From a virus: 24,240 nt of DNA. A program made the position numbers and the translations under genes. The DNA lies in the IMG/VR virus record IMGVR_UViG_3300044638_002339, positions 1 through 24,240 of that record; one strand, given 5' to 3'. A model generated the notes under the pieces. The model saw nothing but the letters and a program-made list of their open reading frames with translations. It had not been told where the DNA came from and searched no databases. This document shows, in pieces, positions 6,531 to 13,152 of this stretch (position 1 is the first letter of the stretch; every line of letters begins with the position of its first letter).

Positions 6531-7034
6531 TTAAAACGGAATGTCGTCGGTTTCGTCGGGTTGTGCAACATAGCCGTTGCTTTTAGCAACGATATGTTTG
6601 TCCTGCTTGGCCGCTGGCTTGCGCCTGTTGCCAAGCCATTTTGCTTTCTCGTCTCCGAAGAGCCAGCGCTCGACGCAGTTGAATTGGTGCTCTGGGTTTG
6701 TCTGCCCTGCTTCAACTCCTATGACGCAGACACCCTTTTCGCCGATCAAGTCTTCCGCTTCGACGTTAACGTCTTCGCCTGGGATTACTGCACGTCCGAT
6801 GCTCGAAAGCACTTGATCGACTTTCCACGCTGCCTTTGCTGTAAAGGTGAGATGTTCCCACATTGTCGGCCCTGTTGTTCCGTTGTCGAGCAGGACGGCA
6901 ACGTCGAGCTTGATCGTTGGGTTTCCTGCCTGCGAAGTCTTCTCGACGGCCTTAATGATTTCGACTTCGTATGTTCCTGGTTCCACGAAATAAATCGCGG
7001 CCTGTTTTGGTTCTGATGCTTTGTATGTTGGCAT
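6531..7034 (-). CDS. DUF669/SSB-like single-strand DNA-binding protein
   Basis: 167 residues. The beta-rich core starts with PGTYEVEIIKAVEKTSQAGN and IKLDVAVLLDNG, the usual opening of DUF669-type phage proteins, in which ligand-binding strands are followed by WEHLTFTAKAAWKVDQVLSS and GRAVIPGEDVNVEAEDLIGE. The C-terminus is a disordered segment ending in DETDDIPF, an acidic tip closely resembling the partner-binding tail of bacterial SSB (DDDIPF). This supports a role in coating single-stranded DNA during phage replication and recombination. It lies between the Cas4-like nuclease gene and the coiled-coil and SNF2 genes. The leader ends in TAGAAAAACAAA, a motif shared with other early genes. 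The 96-base gap upstream has no other gene or convincing promoter. Confidence 0.75.
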   Translation of the reverse strand: MPTYKASEPKQAAIYFVEPGTYEVEIIKAVEKTSQAGNPTIKLDVAVLLDNGTTGPTMWEHLTFTAKAAWKVDQVLSSIGRAVIPGEDVNVEAEDLIGEKGVCVIGVEAGQTNPEHQFNCVERWLFGDEKAKWLGNRRKPAAKQDKHIVAKSNGYVAQPDETDDIPF

Positions 7035-7130
7035 TTTGTTTTTCTATTTGTTGTTTGTTGGTCAGCGTTTTTTAGGATGCGCTGCCCCCTTTTACCCCTG
7101 CTAGCCGGATACTCCAGCCGTCCGAGGAAA

Positions 7131-8135
7131 TTATTTTACCTTGGTCTGTCTTAATTGGAGCGAATGCGCTCCGGTTTTTACTGCTGTTGTGTCTGGCTCT
7201 ACGCCGTTATTGGCGCAGAGTTCCAGATAACTCTTTTCTGAGAGCTTACCGCCCATCGCTAGGATTAGTGTCTCTTTGGTGATACCTTCGGAGGCTTTAG
7301 CGATAGCTTCGCACTCCACGAACTTGCGTCCGCTCATGCTGGTGAGTTTCCATCCGGGGACTTCGTCCCCGTTTTCGAGTCTCGTCTTGAGATGACCCAT
7401 CACCGGCTCCGCGATCTCCTTTTCAGCTAACTTCCACTCCTTCGCGAATGCTCCCATGCTCTCCGCTGTTGCGAGTATTCGCTGGCGGATCGCCTCGATG
7501 CTGTTGCCGTTGATGTCTGGAATAAGCGAGATAGCACTCTCAGCCTGTCGCACGATGGCGTAGCAGTTGTTGTAGTGTTTGCACCAACTGCAATACTCGC
7601 AAGGTGTCGGCTTCGCCTCCGCGCTTGTTGCGCGGTCGATTGTGCGCTGCGTTCCTTGCTTGGCTTCCTCGTAGGTGAAGTCGTAGCTGCGAATTAACTT
7701 TTGATCGACGTAGATAACATGAGCAGTCCAAGACATTTCAAAGTTATCTTCCATGCACGCTAATGAGTATGCCTGAAGCTGATCTCTGTAATTGCGTAAC
7801 TGGCCTGTCTTGATATCTGCGACCCACTTCTCGGCCTTGCAGACTGCGTCTGCCGTTCCGAGCTTGCTTAGTCCAGGTACTGCCATCGCAAGATACTCTT
7901 CGCGAGTCTCGATGAACGATCCTTTCGCAAGGCGCGTTAGTTCATCAACGCCGTAAGCAATAGCTCCTGCGTCTTCGCTAACTATTGCTACGTCATATTC
8001 TGCCGATATTAAGTTGCGGATCGCAACGTCAACTGCCGTTCCGCGCTCCGCTGCCGAGCTTGTTCCGTTTGCGCCCTCGAAAAGAGCGCACTCGGCGAGT
8101 TTTGGCAGGGAGGATGGTGAGATTTCTTTGCTCAT
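7131..8135 (-). CDS. Cas4/RecB-like PD-(D/E)XK nuclease (DUF2800-like)
   Basis: 334 residues. The N-terminal SSLPKLAECALFEG resembles the opening of DUF2800 phage nucleases, with Cys16. The nuclease core has RGTAVD (31-36), the GTAD motif (93-96), DIKTGQ (107-112) giving the D-x-K pair, and QLQAYSLA (119-126), the conserved Q/Y motif of the RecB family. A cysteine cluster C179-x2-C182-x2-C185-x5-C191 could, with or without Cys16, hold an iron-sulphur cluster as in Cas4 and AddB. The likely role is exonuclease trimming of DNA ends to produce single strands for the Sak4-like ATPase and SSB-like protein encoded beside it. No cas genes accompany it. The start overlaps the upstream small gene's stop by four bases. 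Confidence 0.85.
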   Translation of the reverse strand: MSKEISPSSLPKLAECALFEGANGTSSAAERGTAVDVAIRNLISAEYDVAIVSEDAGAIAYGVDELTRLAKGSFIETREEYLAMAVPGLSKLGTADAVCKAEKWVADIKTGQLRNYRDQLQAYSLACMEDNFEMSWTAHVIYVDQKLIRSYDFTYEEAKQGTQRTIDRATSAEAKPTPCEYCSWCKHYNNCYAIVRQAESAISLIPDINGNSIEAIRQRILATAESMGAFAKEWKLAEKEIAEPVMGHLKTRLENGDEVPGWKLTSMSGRKFVECEAIAKASEGITKETLILAMGGKLSEKSYLELCANNGVEPDTTAVKTGAHSLQLRQTKVK

Positions 8136-8479
8136 ACTTTTGATTTTCTAAGTTTTGCCAATTTATTCCAATACCGGATTCGCTCGCGATGATATGCAAT
8201 TTGAACTTTGATTCGTTTTGGGTTTGCTTGTTTTACTGAATCTAGAGTAATGTGTTGAGTTCCTAACTTAAATTTGATTTTAAGTTGTTTAGCTAATTTT
8301 ATAGCTTTTAATATCCTGTTATGTGTCTCTAAATTAAATGACTTGTGAATAAGCCATTCATCTGCATATTGAATTTTGTGCTCCAAATACAATTCCCTAT
8401 CAATTAAGATAGCTTTTTTCTTTGGAAACATTTGAGCTAACAGCATGAACTCAAGTATTGTGTATCTTGGTGATTTCAT
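8132..8479 (-). CDS. Basic AT-rich hypothetical protein
   Basis: 115 residues from the ATG at 8479, which overlaps the stop of the ATPase gene as ATGA; a GTG six codons earlier is a less likely start. The protein is strongly basic (Lys/Arg/His-rich, e.g. ILKAIKLAKQLKIKFKLGTQ) and its DNA is much more AT-rich than either neighbour. A helical segment LAKQLKIKF and a C-terminal RERIRYWNKLAKLRKSK suggest nucleic-acid binding. It looks like a small homing or moron insertion within the recombination genes, though no endonuclease motif (HNH, GIY-YIG) is visible. Function unknown. Confidence 0.55.
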   Translation of the reverse strand: MKSPRYTILEFMLLAQMFPKKKAILIDRELYLEHKIQYADEWLIHKSFNLETHNRILKAIKLAKQLKIKFKLGTQHITLDSVKQANPKRIKVQIAYHRERIRYWNKLAKLRKSKV

Positions 8480-9399
8480 TGATTCGCCTTTCTCCACTCG
8501 ATCGCCGTGTTCACAAACTGATCGACGCGAAGTGCAACACGGTGCAGATACTCAGGAGCGCAGTCGCGCCACGTCTGTTCGCTTGTTAATACGCCGCGCC
8601 CGATTAGGAACTGGTTGACCGCTCCTTCATGCTCTGCGAGTCGTCCTGCCCAGCTTTCTGGTGGTGTTGCAGTTGGTGCGACTACGGCTTGCGCCTTTGT
8701 CTCGAACAAATGAGCAACCGATGCCCATTCCAGCGGCAACTCTTCTGCAAGGCCAGATCGCGTCTTCGCGTCGTAGGCTGCCGAGTGCGTGGTTAACAAG
8801 ATGCGCTCCTTGCCGCCGATGCCCTTCCCCTTGCCGGAGTCCGTTGTTGAGACCTTGGTCTTAAAACGCAGGAACCAAAGCTCATCCGCGAACTCTTTGA
8901 GTAGTGGTGAGCTTTGCTTGCTCAACTTCAGTTCATAGCGGTCATATGCCGCGAGTGCATCTGGCGCCTCAAAGCGCACGATCTTGGAGTGCGCGATCAT
9001 CACGACGTTCTTGCCGGCGTCAATTAACTGGTCGATGCTGGACAGCATCCGACTCATGCGCTCCGCTACCATAACCCAGCCCTTGCCGAATCCAAAGTCT
9101 TCGACGCTAGTCTTCTTGGTGCTGGCGAGTAGGTCTTCAACGCACAGGCGTTCTGCCCAATCCGCGCTGTCTACGACGATGGTTTTGTAATCAGTCGCTT
9201 TGGCCTCAGCCAATGCGTCCGTGAGTTGTTTCCAGCTGTTGATCTCGCAGCGGTCAACGTCAAGATGTGACGTTCCTTGCTCGATGTCCAAGAATAGCGG
9301 GTTCGGAAACTTGGCCGCGAATGTTGATTTGCCTACGGATTCGACACCGTAGATGACTACGCGCTGGGCGCGTTGTTGTTTTCCTTTTGTTATTTTCAT
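8476..9399 (-). CDS. Sak4-like RecA-fold ATPase (AAA_24)
   Basis: 307 residues. Walker A GVESVGKST (18-26) lies in the typical VVIYGVESVGKSTFAAKFP opening of AAA_24 phage nucleotide-binding proteins, followed by FLDIEQGTSHLD (36-47), Walker B TIVVDSADW (73-81), and VVMIAHSK, a sensor strand. After residue 215 the sequence is less conserved and ends in a helical tail. Such proteins (Sak4 type) act as small recombinases with a phage SSB in single-strand annealing or strand exchange, consistent with its position between the Cas4-like nuclease and the other recombination genes. The leader before the ATG is CAGAAAATCAAAGCAAT. The start overlaps the upstream gene stop by four bases. Confidence 0.85.
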   Translation of the reverse strand: MKITKGKQQRAQRVVIYGVESVGKSTFAAKFPNPLFLDIEQGTSHLDVDRCEINSWKQLTDALAEAKATDYKTIVVDSADWAERLCVEDLLASTKKTSVEDFGFGKGWVMVAERMSRMLSSIDQLIDAGKNVVMIAHSKIVRFEAPDALAAYDRYELKLSKQSSPLLKEFADELWFLRFKTKVSTTDSGKGKGIGGKERILLTTHSAAYDAKTRSGLAEELPLEWASVAHLFETKAQAVVAPTATPPESWAGRLAEHEGAVNQFLIGRGVLTSEQTWRDCAPEYLHRVALRVDQFVNTAIEWRKANQ

Positions 9400-9890
9400 A
9401 TTGCTTTGATTTTCTGAATTTCGTTGAACAACCCAGCGAACTCAAAGATTTCTGCGAGTTTTGAATATCGCACTTGAAATGCTGTCAGTTCGCTTTTTGC
9501 GTTTTCGATGACCTGTCTAGTCGCTTCCTTGTCATCCATAATATTTGAGACGAGCATAAAGCTCCCTCGCTTTGCTCCGTCGATTGTGCCGTCTTCCTCG
9601 ACGTGTTTGATAGGCCAGAAGGCGCGAACCGTTAGCGTCTTTTGATCCGATGTTGTGATCTCCACTTTGATCCTACGAATGAGATCGTAGGCTTGCGCCT
9701 CCCTCCATTTGATAGCGGCTTCGGTGTCGTCCCACTCAAAGTATTTGTGAAGGCTGCTGAGTGGGTTTGCTGCTTCCGTTAGTAGCGTTCGCGGGTTGAG
9801 TCCTGCCGGACGATTCGCGATTGCCTCCAACTGTTTTTTGATCTCATCGTTTTTGGATTCGATCTCGTTTTCTTGTTTTATCAGTTTCAT
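9396..9890 (-). CDS. Conserved phage protein of recombination cluster
   Basis: 164 residues. After a charged N-terminal helix, the sequence NPLSSLHKYFEWDDTEAAIKW and AYDLIRRIKVEI form a pattern I recall in many phage hypothetical proteins ('LH.yFEWdD..Aa..yR..qAr.lir'), followed by a beta strand region ending near MLVSNIMDD and a long C-terminal helix. No catalytic motif is seen. It is the first gene downstream of the pentamer array; the leader between array and ATG contains TATAAG at about 9922-9927 and an A/C-rich segment ending in AATAGAAA. The end overlaps the ATPase start by four bases. Exact role unknown. Confidence 0.6.
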   Translation of the reverse strand: MKLIKQENEIESKNDEIKKQLEAIANRPAGLNPRTLLTEAANPLSSLHKYFEWDDTEAAIKWREAQAYDLIRRIKVEITTSDQKTLTVRAFWPIKHVEEDGTIDGAKRGSFMLVSNIMDDKEATRQVIENAKSELTAFQVRYSKLAEIFEFAGLFNEIQKIKAI

Positions 9891-9953
9891 TTTCTATTTT
9901 TGTTTGTTGTTTGCGATCCACTTATACCCCGCTCTATCGCTGCGGTTTGTGCT

Positions 9954-10246
9954 TTGCCTGCCTTGCCACGCCTAGCCTCGCCTCGCCAGGCCCCGCCGCG
10001 CCCCGCCAAGCCCTGCCGGGCCTCGCCTGCCGCGCCAAGCCTTGCCTGGCCTGCCGTGCCCCGCCAGACCTTGCCGAACCAAGCCTTGCCTGGCCTGCCG
10101 TGCCTTGCCAAGCCTCGCCGAGCCACGCCATGCCATGCCTCGCCTGCCGTGCCGAGCCGAGCCGTGCCGCGCCATGCCGGGCCTAGCCACGCCTGCCGTG
10201 CCAGACCTCGCCGTGCCAAGCCGTACCCAGCCTAGCCACGCCTGCG
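9954..10246. repeat. GCCNN (GGCNN) variable pentamer array with 49-bp superperiod
   Basis: On the plus strand a GCC core recurs every five bases with two variable bases between cores: 53 five-base units and 7 four-base units (TGCC), 293 bases in all; the very last unit reads TGCG. Four units have ACC for GCC. The two variable bases take 15 of the 16 possible values (CG is missing). The four-base units start at 9959, 10028, 10052, 10096, 10145, 10194 and 10243; the last three intervals are exactly 49 bases (one TGCC plus nine pentamers), and four consecutive blocks start TGCC GTGCC. Blocks 10028 and 10052 both end AAGCC TTGCC TGGCC. The transcript of the gene strand would be a GGCNN repeat RNA. 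No protein-coding role is convincing. Confidence 0.9.
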
Positions 10247-10253
10247 TAGGGTT

Positions 10254-10303
10254 GCAGTCGGATTCCACGGAATCCGCTGCGGGTTGTGTTGTCGCCGTGG
10301 CGA
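10254..10303. repeat. Two hairpins between RAMP-like gene and pentamer array
   Basis: CGGATTCC (10259-10266) and GGAATCCG (10269-10276) are perfect inverted arms with two bases between, extended after a one-base bulge by GCAG (10254-10257) and CTGC (10277-10280). A second, smaller one is TCGCC GT GGCGA (10292-10303). On the gene strand both come after the stop at 10312 and before the array. No U-tract follows, so transcription may continue into the array. Confidence 0.6.
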
Positions 10304-10311
10304 AATGCATA

Positions 10312-10938
10312 TTATTCGTTGGCTAGTGTGAACGTGCCCCAGCCCATGCCTGCCGACATCTTGGAGTCTGGGCGACCTTCGCCGATGCCGACCTGCTGAC
10401 CGACTCGTTGGAGTAGGTTAGCAACGTCCGTAGACGTGAATTGGTCGGAATCGTAGCTGATGTTAATGTCAGCCGACCAAGGCCAGAACTTGGCACGAAC
10501 TCGGATGTCGCAAACGCCGGTTGCGTTTCGAGCGTGCATAATGTGCGGCTCGGCTGATCCGTTAATTTTGATCAACGGTACGGCGTCTACTTTGTCGAAT
10601 CCATCTCCCTCAACAAAGATCGAGAGCTTGGCCAGCGTCATTTTGAAGCCTACCAATCGGCAGGCCGAAATGAGACCGTTGCGAAATGCTCCTGCTGGTA
10701 TTCCGTCCCATCCTTCGTCGCTGACGTGCTTTGCCGCTAGAAAATCTGCGTCGAAGTCGCGTGCTTCCTTGGCTTTCTTTTTGTTCGCTTGGCTTCCGAG
10801 CTTGTGCTTTTCGATCATGGTGTTGATCGCCTTTTCCGAAAATCTCAGTTGCACATATGGTGCTGTGCCTTGGATTTTAAATCGTGCTTTTACGATGTTC
10901 GGTGCTTTGATTGTTACGTTTTCAGTTGTTGGTTTCAT
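10312..10938 (-). CDS. Phage protein with possible RAMP (Cas7-like) fold
   Basis: 208 residues. I have no firm family name. Features reminiscent of RAMP proteins of CRISPR complexes are GIPAGAFRNGLISACR (residues 79-94; compare the 'iPgsslkGalRsa' helix) and a C-terminal glycine-rich segment QVGIGEGRPDSKMSAGMGWG just before the final beta strand, in the place of the RAMP G-rich loop. An N-terminal beta strand FKIQGTAPYVQLRF precedes a lysine-rich helical insert (KLGSQANKKKAKEAR). A role in binding RNA or DNA is therefore plausible but not shown. It sits between the RuvC-like resolvase and the pentamer array in a recombination cluster. The leader ends AAGAAAACATAAAT. No other Cas-type gene is present apart from a Cas4-like nuclease. 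Confidence 0.6.
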   Translation of the reverse strand: MKPTTENVTIKAPNIVKARFKIQGTAPYVQLRFSEKAINTMIEKHKLGSQANKKKAKEARDFDADFLAAKHVSDEGWDGIPAGAFRNGLISACRLVGFKMTLAKLSIFVEGDGFDKVDAVPLIKINGSAEPHIMHARNATGVCDIRVRAKFWPWSADINISYDSDQFTSTDVANLLQRVGQQVGIGEGRPDSKMSAGMGWGTFTLANE

Positions 10939-10950
10939 ATTTATGTTTTC

Positions 10951-11388
10951 TTATTTTTTGTTGTTATTCGCTGCGTATACGGCCACAGCGAGTGCCGCCC
11001 ACGAGTGGGATTTTATGCCGTAGGTTGGCCCCGGCTTGGCCTTTGTTCCCTGCGGCCCGATCTTGTCGATCAAGGCTTGCCTGATATTGGCATCCTTGGC
11101 TCGCATCGTTCCGCATAGGAAAAGTTTGATATCTTTCCGAAAGATCAATTCTACGTCCACCCTAGAAACCTCGATGAATCGTCCGATCCAGACGCAGGTC
11201 TCGAATGTGCTTGCGCCCACGGCCATGCCGTAGCTGGCGATCATCTCGCAAGCAACTCGGTCGTATTCGCGACCGATGAGAATCTGGCGGATCTCGGCAT
11301 TCGGCAAGTGACCGTGGTCAACTATCTTTCCGTGGTCGAATTGTACGAATGCGCTGTGCGTCGTTCCTGGATCGAGTGAGAGTATCAT
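10951..11388 (-). CDS. RuvC-like Holliday junction resolvase
   Basis: 145 residues, RNase H fold. The first strand MILSLDPGTTHSAFV carries the catalytic Asp6 in the DPGxT motif; CEMIASYGMAVGAS (47-60) provides Glu48; KDANIRQALIDKIGP (98-112) and the final GIKSHSWAALAVAVYA (124-139) match phage RuvC-like enzymes, in which a His replaces the first Asp of the usual terminal DxxDA. It would resolve branched recombination or replication intermediates before packaging. The start ATG at 11388 is fixed by the conserved N-terminus, even though this produces a 71-base overlap with the gene upstream. It is followed by the possible RAMP-like gene after 12 bases. Confidence 0.85.
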   Translation of the reverse strand: MILSLDPGTTHSAFVQFDHGKIVDHGHLPNAEIRQILIGREYDRVACEMIASYGMAVGASTFETCVWIGRFIEVSRVDVELIFRKDIKLFLCGTMRAKDANIRQALIDKIGPQGTKAKPGPTYGIKSHSWAALAVAVYAANNNKK

Positions 11389-11665
11389 TTTTTAGTGCCC
11401 TTGTTTTGATTTTATCTGCTGGCAATGCGAGAACGTCGCATATTCCTTGGAATGCTTTTGACTTGATGAAATGAATTGCCGATTCGCGGTCAAGTTCCTG
11501 ATGCTCGTTTAGCTGTCTGCTCAAAAATACCTTCTCGCTTTGCAGGTCGGCAACGGCTTGCTGGATCATCCCGCACAGAAGTGCGCGGGTGAAGGTGCAT
11601 TCGGCATCATGTAATTCTTCAGCGGTCACTAGCGGCGCTCCCTGCGGGTTTGGCGGTTCATCCAC
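11318..11665 (-). CDS. Small hypothetical phage protein, GTG start
   Basis: 115 residues from a GTG at 11665 (a proline-rich start). The middle is helical with FTRALLCGMIQQAVADLQSE, then ESAIHFIKSKAFQGICDVLALPADKI, which resembles a pattern found in small phage proteins ('A..FL.s..F..lc..lgld...ir'). The tail is Arg/Lys-rich and is translated from DNA that also encodes the first 23 residues of the RuvC-like protein, so the overlap is 71 bases. It also overlaps the small membrane gene upstream. No function known; coding status is supported mainly by the conserved-looking middle portion. Confidence 0.55.
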   Translation of the reverse strand: MDEPPNPQGAPLVTAEELHDAECTFTRALLCGMIQQAVADLQSEKVFLSRQLNEHQELDRESAIHFIKSKAFQGICDVLALPADKIKTRALKNDTLTRSRNDAQRIRTIRPRKDS

Positions 11666-11781
11666 CAGCGGCGGGTCTGCTCAGACTCGCAGGTGGCTTT
11701 GATGTTTCCTATTAAGTATCCGGCAATAAATGCACAGCAAGTGCAGGTTCCGAATAGGGCGAGAAATGTTAGTGGTTCCAT
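11629..11781 (-). CDS. 50-residue single-pass membrane protein
   Basis: An ATG at 11781 opens a 50-codon frame ending in TAG at 11629. The first 26 residues are hydrophobic with three cysteines (MEPLTFLALFGTCTCCAFIA and GYLIGN), clearly a membrane segment; the remainder is strongly basic with RRWWMNRQTRRERR. This fits a type I or III small inner-membrane protein with a cytoplasmic basic tail. The leader has AATAGAAATTAAATAT, a version of the motif seen before other early genes. It could be an inhibitor of a host membrane process or an accessory lysis factor, but it lies outside the lysis cassette. Function unknown. Confidence 0.5.
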   Translation of the reverse strand: MEPLTFLALFGTCTCCAFIAGYLIGNIKATCESEQTRRWWMNRQTRRERR

Positions 11782-11795
11782 ATATTTAATTTCTA

Positions 11796-12020
11796 TTAGA
11801 TTGCTTTGAAGACTGGAGCCATGCTGTAACGCTCAGGCATGATGAACTCGCATCCATCTGAATCAATCAATACTTTTTTGCGCTTTTCATCGTTCATCCA
11901 TTTGATGACTGCAAATGCTCCCTTGCGGCTTAACACTTCTAATGTGTAAATGCAGTTGTAATCGCAAATGCTGCGGGTTGTGAGAGTCTGTCCGGCTTTG
12001 ATTGTTTTCGTTGTTTTCAT
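11796..12020 (-). CDS. Small conserved protein, likely beta-rich
   Basis: 74 residues from the ATG at 12020; the frame is open to 12083 but the extension is Asn/Arg-rich and unlike a protein. The sequence starts MKTTKTIKAGQTLTTRSICD, continues with strands YTLEVLSRKGAFAVIKWM and KKVLIDSDGCEFIMPERYSM, and ends APVFKAI. I recall similar small proteins ('GQTLtaRSicD.NCi...vl.RKG.fa......DsdG.E.i.P.rySmAPvF.A') in phages and plasmids, all without a known function. The leader ends CAGAAAACCAAAA, matching the early-gene leader motif. A candidate promoter lies at 12126-12154. Confidence 0.65.
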   Translation of the reverse strand: MKTTKTIKAGQTLTTRSICDYNCIYTLEVLSRKGAFAVIKWMNDEKRKKVLIDSDGCEFIMPERYSMAPVFKAI

Positions 12021-12125
12021 TTTTGGTTTTCTGTTTTTGTTTCTGTCGTTCGGGTTCGTCCCGTTCGATGTGCAAACCCTCATCTATCTCCGCAAAGATG
12101 AAAAGAAAATAATTCGCGAAGTGCG

Positions 12126-12154
12126 AAAATAAATCTTGGGAAAAGTCTTTACAA
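12126..12154 (-). promoter_or_regulatory. Weak sigma70-like promoter candidate
   Basis: On the minus strand TTGTAA (12149-12154) and TATTTT (12126-12131) are 17 bases apart, each matching four of six bases of the consensus. It lies in a 173-base gap between coding genes and points at the gene starting at 12020 and the early string below it. Confidence 0.3.
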
Positions 12155-12169
12155 ATGAGCGCAACCAAT

Positions 12170-12195
12170 GCCCATGCGCCTCTGCGGGCTTTTTT
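12170..12195 (+). terminator. Plus-strand terminator-like hairpin
   Basis: On the plus strand GCCC, a two-base bulge and GC pair with GC-GGGC around a six-base loop, followed by six T. There is no plus-strand gene before it, so it would stop antisense transcription; on the minus strand the same hairpin directly follows the stop of the gene at 12194 but lacks a U-tract. Confidence 0.35.
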
Positions 12196-12472
12196 ATTTT
12201 ACAATCGGTCGAAAGAAATTTACCTCGCGAAGTCCTTGTTTCGTCATTACTCTAGCCTTTTTTGATTGAATCTGAGTTCTGCTAATCGCAATTTCCAAGC
12301 GTGAATTTGTTGCGGCGACGGTTGATTTAGTCTCGCCTGCAATAGCGCGGGCGGTCTTCCACCCCTGTTTTTCAAGATCGGCCTCGCTCTCGTGTTTTGA
12401 GACTTTGTAAAAATCCTCCCACGCTTTGTTTACAGCGGCAAGAGCCACGGCTGATTTATTTTTCGTTCGCAT
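12194..12472 (-). CDS. Small winged-helix-like DNA-binding protein
   Basis: 92 residues from the ATG at 12472; sequence in this frame above it belongs to the phosphoesterase gene. Residues 30-90 look like a winged helix-turn-helix: QGWKTARAIAGETKSTVAATNSRLEIAI (turn near AGETKS, recognition helix TVAATNSRLEIA), then a wing with KKARVMTKQGLREVNFFRP. Such proteins are common phage regulators. It overlaps the phosphoesterase gene by 43 bases. No strong ribosome-binding site is seen. The hairpin at 12170 immediately follows its stop. Confidence 0.6.
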   Translation of the reverse strand: MRTKNKSAVALAAVNKAWEDFYKVSKHESEADLEKQGWKTARAIAGETKSTVAATNSRLEIAISRTQIQSKKARVMTKQGLREVNFFRPIVK

Positions 12473-13152
12473 AAATTTATATTTATAGAGTTGTCTTTGT
12501 AAAAGCCATAGGCGAAGCCCTGCGACCAGGCGAATGTTGCGCGGCGGGTGCTTGCGTATTCCATATCGAAACGAGCCAGCATTCCGGTGCAATATCCGCT
12601 TGCCCCTTCGAGTGTGCGTGCGCGCTCCCATCCGACTCGGTGTAGGTGAGCCAGAACGCATTGGCCGTATGTCTCCGCATGATCCCTTATACTTTGCACG
12701 TTATACATATAGCCGTGCAAAAACTTGGTTCCGCCTAGCTCGTAGAAGCTACGAATGTGATACGGATACAATTTGGCTTTTAGTTCCTTCGCGGTCTTCT
12801 CGATGGCTTGGATGGTAAGCGTAGCGGCGTGAGCCGCGAGCGCGTTCGGTGATGACGCGAGCTTGTAGAGCCTAGCCTCATGGTTGCCGTAGAGAATGTG
12901 TTGCGGTCTGAGTTCGTGCAGGAAGTCGATACCGGCGCTGAGATCGTCGCTGATGCTCGCGGCTCGGTCGCTTGAGTTCGGGTCTGAAATAGCGCCAGAG
13001 CGAAAGGCGGCGAGATCGAGGAAGTCGCCTAGGTGAATTGTCGTGTCGGGTTTCCAGCGGTCTCGGAACGTCAAGACGGCCTTGCGTGCCTCTGGGTCGA
13101 TTTGATCGCCATGAGAACATCCGACAGCCATCCATTTTTTCCATCCCTTCAT
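12430..13152 (-). CDS. Calcineurin-like metallophosphoesterase
   Basis: 240 residues. Motifs in order: GCSHGDQ (11-17; the usual DxH is replaced by SxH, with Asp16 nearby), HLGDFLD (40-46), YGNHEAR (88-94), FLHGY (144-148) and AHLHR (168-172) in place of the usual GHxH. Together these are the metal-binding residues of the calcineurin-like phosphoesterase fold. Phage members are usually annotated as phosphatases or nucleases acting on nucleotides or nucleic acids; the substrate is unknown here. It begins in an ATGA overlap with the small gene upstream and ends overlapping a winged-helix gene. The first-motif change could lower activity. Confidence 0.85.
   Translation of the reverse strand: MKGWKKWMAVGCSHGDQIDPEARKAVLTFRDRWKPDTTIHLGDFLDLAAFRSGAISDPNSSDRAASISDDLSAGIDFLHELRPQHILYGNHEARLYKLASSPNALAAHAATLTIQAIEKTAKELKAKLYPYHIRSFYELGGTKFLHGYMYNVQSIRDHAETYGQCVLAHLHRVGWERARTLEGASGYCTGMLARFDMEYASTRRATFAWSQGFAYGFYKDNSININLCERKINQPWLLPL

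Noticed and set aside
9922-9927. TATAAG as a -10 element between array and the 9890 gene
   Set aside because: No recognisable -35 sequence at suitable distance, so it is too weak to list as a promoter.
9954-10246. CRISPR array
   Set aside because: No long identical repeats or unique spacers; the repeat unit is five bases and there is no cas operon beyond one Cas4-like nuclease typical of phages.
9873-10326. Several open frames on both strands through the pentamer array (up to about 120 codons, Ala/Pro/Arg- or Gly/Trp/Arg-rich)
   Set aside because: Given the GCC core, a stop can arise only when the variable pair is TA, so open frames are expected by construction; four-base units shift the frame, and there is no ribosome-binding site or protein-like composition.
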